This document shows positions 7,106-16,284 of a stretch of 43,276 nt of DNA, in pieces (the first letter of the stretch is position 1; each line of letters opens with the position of its first letter). The stretch is from CAZIUL01 sp964542475. Its GTDB lineage: Bacteria > Planctomycetota > B15-G4 > CAYZWU01. The stretch is from positions 1 to 43,276 of the forward strand of contig CAZIUL010000034.1 of NCBI GenBank assembly GCA_964542475.1, in the 5' to 3' direction. The notes below the pieces were generated by a model, which saw only the letters and a list, made by a program, of their open reading frames with translations, was not told the DNA's origin and ran no database searches. A program made the position numbers and the translations under genes.

Positions 7106-8668
7106 ATGACCAGGACATTGTACGCTGTCGTAGCTGTTTACATCGTGATCAGTGTTCCTCTGCACGCGAAGGTTTTGATCGTTCCCACCCAGCATCCGAC
7201 CATACAGGGCGCGATAGATGCCGCGTCCGACGGGGACGAGATCATCGTCCTGCCGGGCGCCTACGTCGAAAACCTGGATTTTTCAGGCAAGGCCGTGATC
7301 GTGAGAAGCGACAAGGACGGCGACCCTCTGACGCACGACATCTCGCCCGAGAACACCACAATCGATGGAAGCCGGCTCGAAAGCGTGGTTACGTTCAAGA
7401 GCAAGGAAGGCCCCGGTTCGGTCATAGACGGGTTTACTCTGACGAACGGAATGGGCAAGGCGTTCGGGGGAGGGGTGTCGTGCGAGAACGGTTCGTCACC
7501 TACCATCACGAACAACATCATCACAGGGAACAAAGCTGCCGGAGGCGGCGGGATATCGTGCCTGTACGACTGTTCGCCCGAGATCAAAAACAACCTTATC
7601 ACACAGAACAAGATCTCCGGACCTGGAGGCGGGATCCGGTGCTACTCCTCGTGCGATGCCGTGATCCGCAACAACACCATTATTGACAACATCGGCGGAA
7701 GCAAGGGAGCGGGAATTTTTTCCGCGTTGTCCTCTCCGATGGTCAGCAACAACGTTGTCTCAGGGAACAGGACGCATACGGGCGGAGGGGTCTGGTGCGG
7801 CGGGGCCCCGGATGCGGTCTACATGACCAACAACCTGATTGTGGGGAACATTGCCACGCATGGAGTCGCGGGCGGCCTCGGGTGCGACAGCACGGAAATG
7901 ATTATTGCGGGCAATGTCATTGCAGGGAACGAGTCGGTCAACGCCGGCGGATTATACTGCGCATGGTCCTCGCCAAAGGTTACAAACAACACAATCACGG
8001 GCAACAAGGCTTCCGCTACAGGTGGCGGAATGTGGAGTCTATGCGCCAATCCCGTGATCACGAACACGATCATCTGGAACAACAGCGCGCCGCAAGCCGA
8101 CGAGCTCTATTTTCTCCAGGGAAAACCGGTGGTGAGCTTCTGCGATATCAAGGGAGGGTACCCGGGAAACAACAACCTGGATGAGGACCCTCTTTTCGTG
8201 GATGCCTCGGTGTTTGACTTTCACATACTCTTCACCTCACCGCTGAAGGATGCGGGAGACGCGTCCGCTCCAGGTGTTCCCGATCACGATTTTGAGGGTG
8301 ACGCCCGCCCGGCTTACGCGGGGATCGATATCGGGGCCGACGAGTTCAGCACACACCTGTACCACACAGGAAACGCGGTGCCTGGCGGAGATGTTACAGT
8401 GACGGTCGTTGGGGAGCCTTCTGTTTCGCCGATCATTCTCTGGGTAGGCTCGGGCATGCTTGATCACGGGCTTCCCACGAACCGGGGCGACTGGTACCTG
8501 GAGCTGCCGCTTCTTTTCCAGGTGTGCATGGATCCGATCTCGCCCGACGGAATATCCGTTATTCCCAACACATTTCCGATGAACATACCTGCTCCGTGGA
8601 CTATCAACATGCAGGCTCTTGTGGGTAGCTGCCTAAGCAATGCGTGCGTCATGCAGGTCAACCCCTGA
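7106..8668 (+). CDS. Secreted right-handed beta-helix protein (pectate-lyase-like fold)
   Basis: Exported protein, 520 aa. ATG 7106 has AAGGAG at 7095-7100. An N-terminal signal peptide (hydrophobic 'LYAVVAVYIVISV', cleavage likely after LHA) precedes 'PTIQGAIDAASDGDEIIVLPG', the entry motif of parallel beta-helix proteins. About ten coils with the pattern 'NN.I.GN.A..GGGI.C' then run through residues 125-330, each with asparagine ladder positions. The end of the helix ('NTIIWNNSAPQADEL', 'DEDPLFVD', 'GIDIGADEF') is the usual closure of this family in Planctomycetes and candidate phyla. No catalytic set of a polysaccharide lyase is evident. It may bind or cleave a glycan at the cell surface. 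No sorting anchor is visible at the C-terminus. Confidence 0.87.
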   Translation: MTRTLYAVVAVYIVISVPLHAKVLIVPTQHPTIQGAIDAASDGDEIIVLPGAYVENLDFSGKAVIVRSDKDGDPLTHDISPENTTIDGSRLESVVTFKSKEGPGSVIDGFTLTNGMGKAFGGGVSCENGSSPTITNNIITGNKAAGGGGISCLYDCSPEIKNNLITQNKISGPGGGIRCYSSCDAVIRNNTIIDNIGGSKGAGIFSALSSPMVSNNVVSGNRTHTGGGVWCGGAPDAVYMTNNLIVGNIATHGVAGGLGCDSTEMIIAGNVIAGNESVNAGGLYCAWSSPKVTNNTITGNKASATGGGMWSLCANPVITNTIIWNNSAPQADELYFLQGKPVVSFCDIKGGYPGNNNLDEDPLFVDASVFDFHILFTSPLKDAGDASAPGVPDHDFEGDARPAYAGIDIGADEFSTHLYHTGNAVPGGDVTVTVVGEPSVSPIILWVGSGMLDHGLPTNRGDWYLELPLLFQVCMDPISPDGISVIPNTFPMNIPAPWTINMQALVGSCLSNACVMQVNP

Positions 8669-8680
8669 CTCGCAGAGTCA
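8666..8680. terminator. Short hairpin between convergent genes
   Basis: TGACTC (8666-8671) and GAGTCA (8675-8680) form a perfect 6-bp stem with a 3-nt loop. The beta-helix stop codon is its first three bases and the convergent methyltransferase gene ends 5 nt beyond. No T-run is present, so its terminator activity is uncertain. Confidence 0.3.
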
Positions 8681-8684
8681 AGAA

Positions 8685-9305
8685 TCATGTGATCCGTTTC
8701 CTGTAGACCGCGAGCTTCTTACCGATGATGCTCGAGTCGCCAAGAAAGGCGATGTTCTCGTACTTCGGCAGAACCAGATCGAAGCCGTATACCAGGAAGG
8801 TCGCCCCTGCTTTCGCTTTGCGGGCGATCAGGTCCGCGAACTCGTCGTGCATGGTGATGAAGGTGTAGAAAAGGTCGAAACCGCCGAATGAAAGCCCGGT
8901 TTCAGCCTCGATATCCCCGTGCAGCTTTTCCGAGAGGGTGTCGCCGCAAAAAAGAAAGATGTTGTCAGGCGGGAGCGGCAGCCCCTCTTGGGCAAGGGAT
9001 TTCTCTAGAGGCTTTCTCAACTGATCGTGCTCGTTGAGAATCCAGTCGTTGAGCTCCACGCCGACAGATGTTTCGGCAATGTAGCTGAAGAGTACATTAA
9101 CCCTGCCGTCCGCGCAGCCCATGTCCATGAAACGCGTCTTGCCCGGAACGATTACACCCGACCGGATGAGAGAATCCATCGATTCAACGAGCCTAAAAAG
9201 GCTGCTGGATCTTCGAAAGCCAAGGGCGCCGACATCGCCGACCTTTCTTTCGTCGTAAAACTTCGCCACATGGCTCATGGCCTTTTTCGTGTTACGATCG
9301 AGCAT
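8685..9305 (-). CDS. Class I SAM-dependent methyltransferase-like protein
   Basis: 206 aa. The nucleotide-binding motif I is readable as 'FMDMGCADGRVNVLF' near residues 58-72, followed by the acidic strand-2 end 'VGVELNDW' and a later 'DLFYTF' strand: a Rossmann methyltransferase core. The substrate cannot be inferred. It lies 21 nt downstream of a YkgJ-type cysteine-cluster gene on the same strand, so the two are probably co-transcribed. The ATG has no strong ribosome site; an in-frame ATG nine codons later is an alternative. The fold is likely; the function is unknown. Confidence 0.75.
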   Translation of the reverse strand: MLDRNTKKAMSHVAKFYDERKVGDVGALGFRRSSSLFRLVESMDSLIRSGVIVPGKTRFMDMGCADGRVNVLFSYIAETSVGVELNDWILNEHDQLRKPLEKSLAQEGLPLPPDNIFLFCGDTLSEKLHGDIEAETGLSFGGFDLFYTFITMHDEFADLIARKAKAGATFLVYGFDLVLPKYENIAFLGDSSIIGKKLAVYRKRIT

Positions 9306-9326
9306 GTGATGAAATCCCGGATAACG

Positions 9327-9833
9327 TTACCGCCCCTTCAGGAGGCTCTTGATACGGCTGTGAAGCAGGAATGCCGTCTCGAGCTCCACTCCTTCCTTTT
9401 CCCTGAGAGCCGCAAGTTTTTCAGGGACTGCCGCGCACGAGATCTTTTCGCAGATGTAGTTCACACAGATCACATGGCGCGAGCGCAAAAGGCATCCATG
9501 GTCACCCAGAAAAAAACAGCTGCCCGGGATACGCCCTGTGCCGGAAAGATCGCAGTCAAGAAGAAGGTTGATCAGGATAGCCACGCTGTCGTACCTGTTT
9601 TCGATCCCGGAACCGCAACAGGATCCGTGCTCGTTCTCTTCGCAATTTCGGCACATTGAGGTGATTCCGGCCCGGGCCATTTCCTCGCCTGCGGAAGCGA
9701 TGGCACAGCCAAGCCTTGCCAGGAGCGATGCTGTTTCGGGATCGGCTCGAAACTCCTCGCCCCGAGCGAAAAAATATGATCGAGCGCGGTCGATTTTTTC
9801 AAGGATGGGGCTTTCTGCACGAATATCGTTCAA
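9327..9833 (-). CDS. YkgJ-like cysteine-cluster protein
   Basis: 168 aa with a metal-binding cysteine pattern: 'CRNC', 'SCCGSG', then 'SCFFLGDHGCLL' and a final 'ICVNYIC' unit. This is the spacing of the YkgJ/CxxCxxCC family (zinc or iron-sulfur cluster binders; role in most bacteria unknown). The N-terminal 60 residues are helical without cysteines. It is the first gene of a two-gene unit with the methyltransferase-like gene. A joint role in modifying a protein or small molecule is possible; nothing in the sequence fixes it. Confidence 0.75.
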   Translation of the reverse strand: MNDIRAESPILEKIDRARSYFFARGEEFRADPETASLLARLGCAIASAGEEMARAGITSMCRNCEENEHGSCCGSGIENRYDSVAILINLLLDCDLSGTGRIPGSCFFLGDHGCLLRSRHVICVNYICEKISCAAVPEKLAALREKEGVELETAFLLHSRIKSLLKGR

Positions 9834-10166
9834 AGGTGCATCCCAGCAGTAGAGGGTCTCAAAAACAGCAGCATGCGGGCAATATAAACGGTTGTCGCTT
9901 GCCTTGCAAGGGAAGAGAATGGAGGGCGCCGCTTTGTCGGTGCCGTGTTCGGGATCGGAGAAGGTGTTAGGTGTCCGGTGTTCAGGGAAGAGAGAGCTCA
10001 GGAGGGCGCGGTTTAACGGATTTCGATGTGAACTTTAGCCCGCTTTCTGGTAAATCTCGATGTTCGTCAATCGCATGAAGCAACTCATACCAGCCTTGGC
10101 AGGTATACTCTGGATCATCATTGGTAGGGATCACCGAGAACAGACCGGCTTAATCGGAGCAAACGA
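9834..10166. other. Intergenic region before the GH127 gene
   Basis: No gene is seen. A TATACT box at 10104-10109 has no good -35 partner. TTAGCCCGCTT at 10035-10045 matches the first 11 bases of the dispersed palindromic element (copy C), but nothing after it matches, so it may be a remnant or chance. GGAG at 10156-10159 is the ribosome site of the next gene. Confidence 0.5.
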
Positions 10167-12125
10167 ATGAGCAAAAAGGCATGGCTTGACCCTGTACCGT
10201 TCAGGAATGTGGAGATCCGCGGTTCGTTTTGGGAGCGCAGAATCGAGGTCAATAGCGGGACGACCATTCCGCTGATTTTGAAGGAGATGGAAAAGAGCGG
10301 CAGGATCAGCGCTTTCGATCTCGATTGGAGCCCTGGGGCAGGACAGAAACCGCACATATTCTGGGACTCCGACGTTTGGAAATGGATCGAGGCGGCAAGC
10401 TGCGCTTTGGATGGCGAAGGAGATAAAAAGGCGGCGAGAGATCTTGAGCGGGTGGTGAAAAAGGCTGTGGCCGCACAGCAGGAGGACGGGTATCTCAACA
10501 CTTATTTCACGGCAGTGGATCCCGGCGGCCGCTGGAAAAACCTGAGGGACAACCACGAGCTCTACTGTGCCGGGCATATGATGGAGGCGGCGGCGGCGCA
10601 TTTCGAAGCCACCGGATCGCGCCTTCTTCTTGATGCGGCGTGCCGATATGCGGATCTTATCGGGCGCACATTTGGCGGGGGGCGGGGCAGGAGGCGCGGC
10701 TACCCCGGACACCAGGAGGTGGAGCTCGCTCTTGTCAGGCTTTTTCGAACGACGGGAAAAAAGCGGTACCTGACACTGGCGCGGTATTTCATTGATGAAC
10801 GCGGGGCCGAGCCGAACTATTTCGACAGGGAAGCGAAGAGTCGAAAGGAGGACAAGGGCGAGTACAGGTACGGCACGCATGAATACAACCAGGCGCATGC
10901 GCCTGTGAGGGAGCAGGCCGTGGCAGTCGGGCATGCCGTGCGCGCGCTTTACATGTACTCGGGCATGACGGACATCGCCCGGGAAACCGGCGACTCCTCG
11001 CTGCTCAGCGCGGCAAAGAGGCTCTGGAAGAACGTGTGTCTGAAGCAGATGTATGTGACGGGAGGCGCAGGAGCGACAAGCTCCAACGAGGGTTTCACCG
11101 GCGATTACAACCTTCCGGAAGAGAGCGCCTATGCAGAGTCCTGCGCAGCGGTGGCAATGGTTTTTTTCAACCATCGCATGCTTCAGGCAACCCGCGACAG
11201 CCGTTACGCGGATGCCCTGGAGCTTGCTCTTTACAACAATGTTGCCGCCGGAGTGTCAATGGATGGAACGCGGTTTTTCTATTCGAACTCGTTGTCGAGG
11301 GACAGCCGGGACAGACGCGGGGCCGGCGGAAAAGAACGCGCGTGGGACGGCTGGACCTACAGCCGCAGGTCCTGGTTCGGATGTGCGTGCTGCCCGTCGA
11401 ACATTGCGCGGCTGATTGCCGGCCTGGGATGCTATTTCTACTCGACAAGCAGCCGCGGCATGTGGGTTCACCTATACGAGAGCTCGAGCGCGTCTGTAGA
11501 GATCGGAAACACGAAAGTGGCCGCGATACAAGAAACCGAATATCCGTGGGACGGTCTCGTCAAGGTGAGGATAGAGCCCGAGAAATCCGCGAGCTTCGAT
11601 CTAAACCTCCGCATACCGGGCTGGTGCACCAAGGCGGGCGTTCGGGTCAATGGCAGGCGCCATGACCTGGAACGGAACCTCAGGCGGGGCTACGCGGTAA
11701 TTAAAAGGCGGTGGCGCACGGGTGACGTGGTCGAGCTGTCGATGTCCATGCCCGTGGAACAGGTAAGAGCTCACCCGCGTGTGAAGGATGCTTTGGGAAA
11801 GGTGGCCTTGAAACGCGGTCCCTTGGTCTACTGCGTCGAAGAGGCTGACAACGCCTCCATACCGCTCGAACGTGTTGCAATCGATAAGGGTGCTTCTCCG
11901 CGTGTGGATTTCGTGAAGGGGATGCTTGGCGGTGTGTCGATCATCCGGGCGGATGCCTCGTTTGAAAACGAAAGCGAATGGCGCGCCGCGATCTATGGAA
12001 CAAGGCCGGTTCGCTCCAGGGCAGCGAAACTCCTGGCTGTTCCTTACTGTGTCTGGGACAACCGTGCCCTTGGCGCGATGAGGGTTTGGATTAAAAAAGG
12101 TTCCTCTGTCCGGAAGAGTCCTTGA
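10167..12125 (+). CDS. Glycoside hydrolase family 127 (beta-L-arabinofuranosidase type)
   Basis: 652 aa; expected to release beta-L-arabinofuranose or related residues from glycans. The (alpha/alpha)6 core shows the family blocks 'AAAHFEATGSRLLLDAACRYAD', 'GHAVRALYMYSGMTDIA' and 'YVTGGAGATSSNEGF'. In the characterised enzyme HypBA1 a zinc ion is held by one Glu and three Cys, one of them the nucleophile. Here the same set is present: Glu324 and Cys326 in 'YAESCAA', and Cys408-Cys409 in 'CACCPSN'. A C-terminal beta domain follows. No signal peptide is seen, so it probably acts on imported oligosaccharides. GGAG at 10156-10159 fixes the start. It ends overlapping the convergent DUF72 gene by 35 bp. 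Substrate specificity within GH127 is uncertain. Confidence 0.92.
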   Translation: MSKKAWLDPVPFRNVEIRGSFWERRIEVNSGTTIPLILKEMEKSGRISAFDLDWSPGAGQKPHIFWDSDVWKWIEAASCALDGEGDKKAARDLERVVKKAVAAQQEDGYLNTYFTAVDPGGRWKNLRDNHELYCAGHMMEAAAAHFEATGSRLLLDAACRYADLIGRTFGGGRGRRRGYPGHQEVELALVRLFRTTGKKRYLTLARYFIDERGAEPNYFDREAKSRKEDKGEYRYGTHEYNQAHAPVREQAVAVGHAVRALYMYSGMTDIARETGDSSLLSAAKRLWKNVCLKQMYVTGGAGATSSNEGFTGDYNLPEESAYAESCAAVAMVFFNHRMLQATRDSRYADALELALYNNVAAGVSMDGTRFFYSNSLSRDSRDRRGAGGKERAWDGWTYSRRSWFGCACCPSNIARLIAGLGCYFYSTSSRGMWVHLYESSSASVEIGNTKVAAIQETEYPWDGLVKVRIEPEKSASFDLNLRIPGWCTKAGVRVNGRRHDLERNLRRGYAVIKRRWRTGDVVELSMSMPVEQVRAHPRVKDALGKVALKRGPLVYCVEEADNASIPLERVAIDKGASPRVDFVKGMLGGVSIIRADASFENESEWRAAIYGTRPVRSRAAKLLAVPYCVWDNRALGAMRVWIKKGSSVRKSP

Positions 12126-13005
12126 CGGAGCAGATGGGTGCGATATCCGGATAGGCCTTGACAAGGTGCGGGGGCGCGTCCACCTTTTTTCCAGTGAGCT
12201 TGTGCGCGATCTGCAAGGCGTTCACCGCTGCCTGGCCCCGGTAATGGTTGTTGGTGATCACGTGGAGCCGTTTGGTCATCGCACGCATCTTCCTGATCTT
12301 GTCAATCCACGGTTCGAGCTCTTTTTCGCTGTACAGGTAGTTGTAGCGTGCATCGCGTCCGGAGCCTTCCCTGAACCAGTCCGCGTGGTTCCGGCCGTGA
12401 AGCCTGATATACCCGATTCGTGCCGTTATCTCGCTGCCCGGCGCGATCGAGCTGCGGTAAAGAGGCTGGTCGATGTTGCAGATTGCCACGCGGTGTTTGC
12501 GAAGGCGCTCGTAGACCTCTGACACGTTCCAGGAGGAGTGTCGCACTTCGAGTGCCAGAGGATAGGCTGCAAAGGCTTCGAGAACGCGGTCGAGCCACGT
12601 GCTGTTCTCCACGGTGTTTCTGAAACTCCACGGAAACTGGATCAATATGCCGCCGAGCCTGCCCGCCTTCTGAAGAGGAGTGATGCCGGAGATGAAGAGC
12701 TCCTTTTCACGTTTACCGGGAAACACGCCGCGTTCATGCGTGTAGCGCTGCCAAAGCTTGAGTGTGAATGTGAACCGCTGGTTCGATTCCACGAGCTTTA
12801 ACCATCTGGACGCGTATTCGGGTCGTGCGGGCCTGTAAAAGGTGGAGTTGACCTCAACCGTGTCGAAGTAAGCGGAAAGGTATGTCAGGGGGTGTAAACC
12901 TTTTGTCATGGGCCGCGGAAAAACGACCCCGCGCCAGTCCGGGTAGTCCCAGCCTGCTGTGCCCACGAAAACCTCTGCTTGGGCTTTACATTTTTTCTGA
13001 GGCAT
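12091..13005 (-). CDS. DUF72 (YecE-like) domain protein
   Basis: 304 aa. Family hallmarks: 'VFVGTAGWDYPDWRGVVFP' at the N-terminus, 'FDTVEVNSTFYRPARPE', 'RFTFTLKLWQRYTHER', 'LEVRHSSW' and 'YIRLHGRN'. DUF72 proteins adopt a TIM-barrel-like fold and have no established reaction. The start is preceded by a distant GGAG (12 nt). Its 3' end overlaps the end of the convergent GH127 gene by 35 bp, so the two transcripts are antisense at their tips. It stands alone otherwise. Confidence 0.88.
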   Translation of the reverse strand: MPQKKCKAQAEVFVGTAGWDYPDWRGVVFPRPMTKGLHPLTYLSAYFDTVEVNSTFYRPARPEYASRWLKLVESNQRFTFTLKLWQRYTHERGVFPGKREKELFISGITPLQKAGRLGGILIQFPWSFRNTVENSTWLDRVLEAFAAYPLALEVRHSSWNVSEVYERLRKHRVAICNIDQPLYRSSIAPGSEITARIGYIRLHGRNHADWFREGSGRDARYNYLYSEKELEPWIDKIRKMRAMTKRLHVITNNHYRGQAAVNALQIAHKLTGKKVDAPPHLVKAYPDIAPICSVKDSSGQRNLF

Positions 13006-13205
13006 TGCTTTGATCTGCTCCTGTTAAAACAAATATGATAATAATTGATTGTTAATAGTTTTGCGAGCCTCAGTTCTATAACCTCAAGAACACTGAATAC
13101 CTAAAGAGTCCGTCTCCTTTACACGCTTTCTGAATTGTGCATCATGGTCCGTGTGAGGCAATGCAATAAAGAGGGCCTTTTTTCTGTGTGTATGCAGGAG
13201 GAGAC

Positions 13206-14585
13206 ATGATGGCAATTCAATCCGTGAATCCGGCAAGCGGAAAGGTGATTCGCACCTACAAGGAAGCTACCAGGGAAGATGTGCAAGGTGTACTACGCAA
13301 ATGCGGACACGAGTTTGCATCGTGGCGGAAAACAGGGTTTTCAGAGCGTGAAAAGCTCATGAAAAACGCGGCAGAAACGCTGACAAGCCGGGCCGGGGAG
13401 TATGCGGAGCTCATGGCTGCGGAGATGGGAAAGCCTGTTGAGGAGGGAAAAGCCGAGGTTCGTAAATGTGCGTGGGTCTGCGAATACTACGCACGTAACG
13501 CAAGGATATTCCTCCAGCCGGAACCGGTGGAAACCGATTCCTTGCGAAGCTTCGTGACCGCCCGGCCTTTGGGCGTTGTTCTCGCGGTCATGCCATGGAA
13601 CTTTCCGTTCTGGCAGGTTTTCCGCTTCGCAGCCCCCGCTCTCATGGCCGGTAACGCGGGTGTGCTCAAGCATGCATCCAACGTTCCCGGATGCGCGGAG
13701 GCTATAGAGAGTGTGTTCAGGGAGGCGGGTTTTCCCGAAAACCTGTTCCGATCCCTTCTGATACCGGGCAGCCGCGTGAACGAGGTGATCGAGAGCCCCA
13801 TCGTGAAGGCGGTTACCCTGACCGGCAGCACACCAGCAGGCAGGGCAGTTGCTGCCAAGGCGGGAGAGATGCTCAAGAAAACCGTGTTGGAGCTCGGGGG
13901 AAGCGATCCATACCTGATCCTGGAGGACGCGGACTTGAAGAGCGCCGCTGATATATGTGCTACAAGCAGGCTGATCAACGCGGGGCAGAGCTGCATTGCC
14001 GCAAAAAGATTCGTGGTCGTGGAGGAGGTCCTTGAGCGGTTCGAGAAGCTTCTTGTTGAGGCCATGGCCTTGAAAAAAATGGGTGATCCTCTCGACGAAG
14101 GGGTAGACATCGGGCCGATGGCGCGCATGGATCTGCGGGATGAGCTCGATGAGCAGGTGAAAAAGAGCGTTGAGCAGGGCGCCGAGCTTCTGTTGGGATC
14201 AGATCCTCCGGAAGGGAAAGGCACATACTATCCGCCAACCGTGATGACAAACGTTCGCAAGGGCATGCCCGCCTACGAGGAAGAGCTTTTTGGGCCGGCA
14301 GCGGCGATCATTCCGGTAAAAAACGAGGAGGAAGCGATCCGAGTGGCCAACGACTCGGTGTTTGGGCTTGGGGCCGCGGTTTTCACGCGGGATCTAGTCA
14401 AAGGAGAGAGGATCGCGGATCACGAGCTGGATGCCGGCTGCTGTTTCGTAAACGATTTCGTCAGGTCCGATCCGAGGCTTCCTTTCGGCGGAATCAAGGA
14501 AAGCGGTTACGGCCGCGAGCTTTCCCATCACGGGATAAAAGAGTTCGTGAACATCAAGACCGTGTGTGTTTCTGATATACCGTAA
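13206..14585 (+). CDS. Aldehyde dehydrogenase, succinate-semialdehyde dehydrogenase type
   Basis: 459 aa, NAD(P)-dependent oxidation of an aldehyde, most likely succinate semialdehyde, to its acid (cytosol). The active-site blocks are complete: 'MPWNFPFWQ' cofactor loop, 'TGSTPAGRAV', catalytic Glu in 'LELGGSDPY', and nucleophilic Cys in 'NAGQSCIAAKRF'. The stretch 'AGNAGVLKHASNVPG' resembles the Sad/YneI branch more than GabD. AGGAGG at 13196-13201 serves the ATG at 13206 or the adjacent ATG at 13209. It has no operon partner, so the physiological substrate is inferred from family resemblance only. Confidence 0.9.
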   Translation: MMAIQSVNPASGKVIRTYKEATREDVQGVLRKCGHEFASWRKTGFSEREKLMKNAAETLTSRAGEYAELMAAEMGKPVEEGKAEVRKCAWVCEYYARNARIFLQPEPVETDSLRSFVTARPLGVVLAVMPWNFPFWQVFRFAAPALMAGNAGVLKHASNVPGCAEAIESVFREAGFPENLFRSLLIPGSRVNEVIESPIVKAVTLTGSTPAGRAVAAKAGEMLKKTVLELGGSDPYLILEDADLKSAADICATSRLINAGQSCIAAKRFVVVEEVLERFEKLLVEAMALKKMGDPLDEGVDIGPMARMDLRDELDEQVKKSVEQGAELLLGSDPPEGKGTYYPPTVMTNVRKGMPAYEEELFGPAAAIIPVKNEEEAIRVANDSVFGLGAAVFTRDLVKGERIADHELDAGCCFVNDFVRSDPRLPFGGIKESGYGRELSHHGIKEFVNIKTVCVSDIP

Positions 14586-14645
14586 ATGAGGTGCTTCTGT
14601 ACTCTTGTAGGACGAGTTGGACAGGTCTGACAGGCCAGACAAGAC

Positions 14646-14825
14646 TTAACCCGCTTATTTCATACTCTTCGTCGCGAGGTGCCGTAAACGGTGTTGTGGC
14701 AAGGCGCATGTCAGGAGACGACCGCAGGCCTGTTCCTACACGTTGAGGATCGTCTCCTGGCATGAAACGCAGCCACAGCGCAGTTTACGGTGCCGCAGCA
14801 GAAGAGGATGAAATATGCGGGTTAA
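14646..14825 (+). repeat. MITE-like palindromic element, copy A
   Basis: A 180-bp non-coding element bounded by TTAACCCGC and GCGGGTTAA. The outer ~40 bases of each end are imperfect inverted repeats (both carry an ATTTCAT-CTCTTC block and end at CCGTAAAC). Inside, CAGGAGACGA (14712-14721) pairs perfectly with TCGTCTCCTG (14750-14759), so a transcript would fold as nested hairpins. The same sequence occurs at 26424-26602 in this orientation and at 20599-20773 inverted. TA next to RCCCGC at every end suggests TA target duplication, as for IS630/Tc1-type transposons. The right end contains the stop codon of the convergent parvulin gene. No transposase gene is in the window. Confidence 0.85.
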
Positions 14826-16192
14826 AACCTCCTTACTATTTTGGCTTCTTCGAAAAGCCGGCCATAAAACCTCTGCATCGAATCTCTTTCCACCTCGTCA
14901 CGAACAGATTCGAAGGAGGGGTTTTCCCTCCTGTCGGTGACCTTGATGAGATGGCACCCCTCAGCTGTCTTGAACGGGCCGATGACTGCCCCGTTGTCGG
15001 CTTCGAGAGCTGCTGACGCTATTTCTTCCCATCCTTTGACTCCGGGAGGAAGGAAGCCCAGGTCGCCCCCGTTCTTTTTTGAATCGTGTTCCGAGTAGAC
15101 CCTGGCCATGTTATCGAACGTTGTTTCACCGCGTTCTATGCGGATTTTTATGGCATCGAGCTCTTTCACCGCATCATCGTATTTACGGTCTATGAAGCGG
15201 TTGGGAAAAGCGATCGCTTTCAGAAAAACTGTTGATATCCGTGAGGCCCTGCCAAACCTTTTGTTGAACTGTTCCCTGTTCTCGTCAAAGTAGTTCAGCA
15301 TATATTTTTCATCGTGGAGCGTTTTGAAGATTTTTTTTAGAAGCAGCTTTCCCCTGAATCCGTCGCTTGAGCGGAGTTCTTTGACGCTAATGCCCAGTGT
15401 GGCCTTCAGATAGCCTTCGTATGTGATATTGCCAAGGCCTTCCATTGCCGCAAGCTTTGCCCTGCGCTCTTGTATTTCCTCATCGAAGTCTTCCTCTTCG
15501 AGTTCGATCCCCATATCAGCGGCTTTAAACCCTACCAGGCGCAGGCCGATCATCTCCGTGAGCAGGCTGGTTTTCTTGCTGCCGTCAAGAATCGAAAACA
15601 GCCGTTTCCCGAATCCGGAGCAAGTCACCTTCCGCCCGTTGATCGTGGCGAGCACGCCCTCGCCGGTACCGTTCATCTCGACATGTGTTTTGCTCAACTG
15701 CTCCTTGAGCCATATCTTGAGCTTTTCAACGGGAATGTCATCTTCGTCATCGATTCCGAAGTCTTCCCGCGCCATGATCTCATGGGCGATGGATAGCTCT
15801 AGGGCCTGAAGGAAATGTGTTTTGCTGATGTTGTTTTTTTTCAGGTAGTCGTCGAGACCTATCCCCTCGCCTGATTGCTCCCTGAAGCGCGCATCGAGCT
15901 CTTCGATCTTTTTGTCAAGGCGATGAGCTTCGACTTTCACGCCGCGGCTTTCAGCCTCATACTCGATCGCAGTCTCGCTCTGGATTTGCTCGAGGAGAGA
16001 CTGTCCCAGGTCATCATTGCGATAGATTGATGTGAGATGGCAATAGTATTCATCTTCAGAGATATTGATCCCCGTGCCCTGGGCGAGCACACCATCAGGG
16101 AGTTCGTTGTCCTGGGATGGGGAGAAGGTGAATATCAAGAAAAACAAGGAGAAAGCATACGAACCGATCACTTTTTTACTCCATAATCTCAT
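14822..16192 (-). CDS. Exported parvulin-type peptidyl-prolyl cis-trans isomerase
   Basis: 456 aa. An N-terminal hydrophobic segment ('SYAFSLFFLIFTF') with a preceding Lys pair is a signal peptide, so it acts outside the cytoplasmic membrane, probably folding outer-membrane or exported proteins in the manner of SurA/PrsA. Two helical SurA_N-like segments fill residues 30-300. The parvulin domain is at about 320-440: 'FDNMARVYSEHDSKKNGGDLGFLPPG' and 'GPFKTAEGCHLIKVTDRR'. The stop TAA falls inside the right end of repeat copy A, so the present C-terminus was probably set by that insertion. No clear ribosome site is visible. It lies upstream of no obvious partner on this strand. Confidence 0.85.
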   Translation of the reverse strand: MRLWSKKVIGSYAFSLFFLIFTFSPSQDNELPDGVLAQGTGINISEDEYYCHLTSIYRNDDLGQSLLEQIQSETAIEYEAESRGVKVEAHRLDKKIEELDARFREQSGEGIGLDDYLKKNNISKTHFLQALELSIAHEIMAREDFGIDDEDDIPVEKLKIWLKEQLSKTHVEMNGTGEGVLATINGRKVTCSGFGKRLFSILDGSKKTSLLTEMIGLRLVGFKAADMGIELEEEDFDEEIQERRAKLAAMEGLGNITYEGYLKATLGISVKELRSSDGFRGKLLLKKIFKTLHDEKYMLNYFDENREQFNKRFGRASRISTVFLKAIAFPNRFIDRKYDDAVKELDAIKIRIERGETTFDNMARVYSEHDSKKNGGDLGFLPPGVKGWEEIASAALEADNGAVIGPFKTAEGCHLIKVTDRRENPSFESVRDEVERDSMQRFYGRLFEEAKIVRRF

Positions 16193-16284
16193 GCTGGTGC
16201 GGCAGGTCGCCGCTTGATGAGGACCACTCTATTCAGCGGTTTTCGCAGTGACTGTAATACCAAGTTTCGCGAATAAATAGTGAT

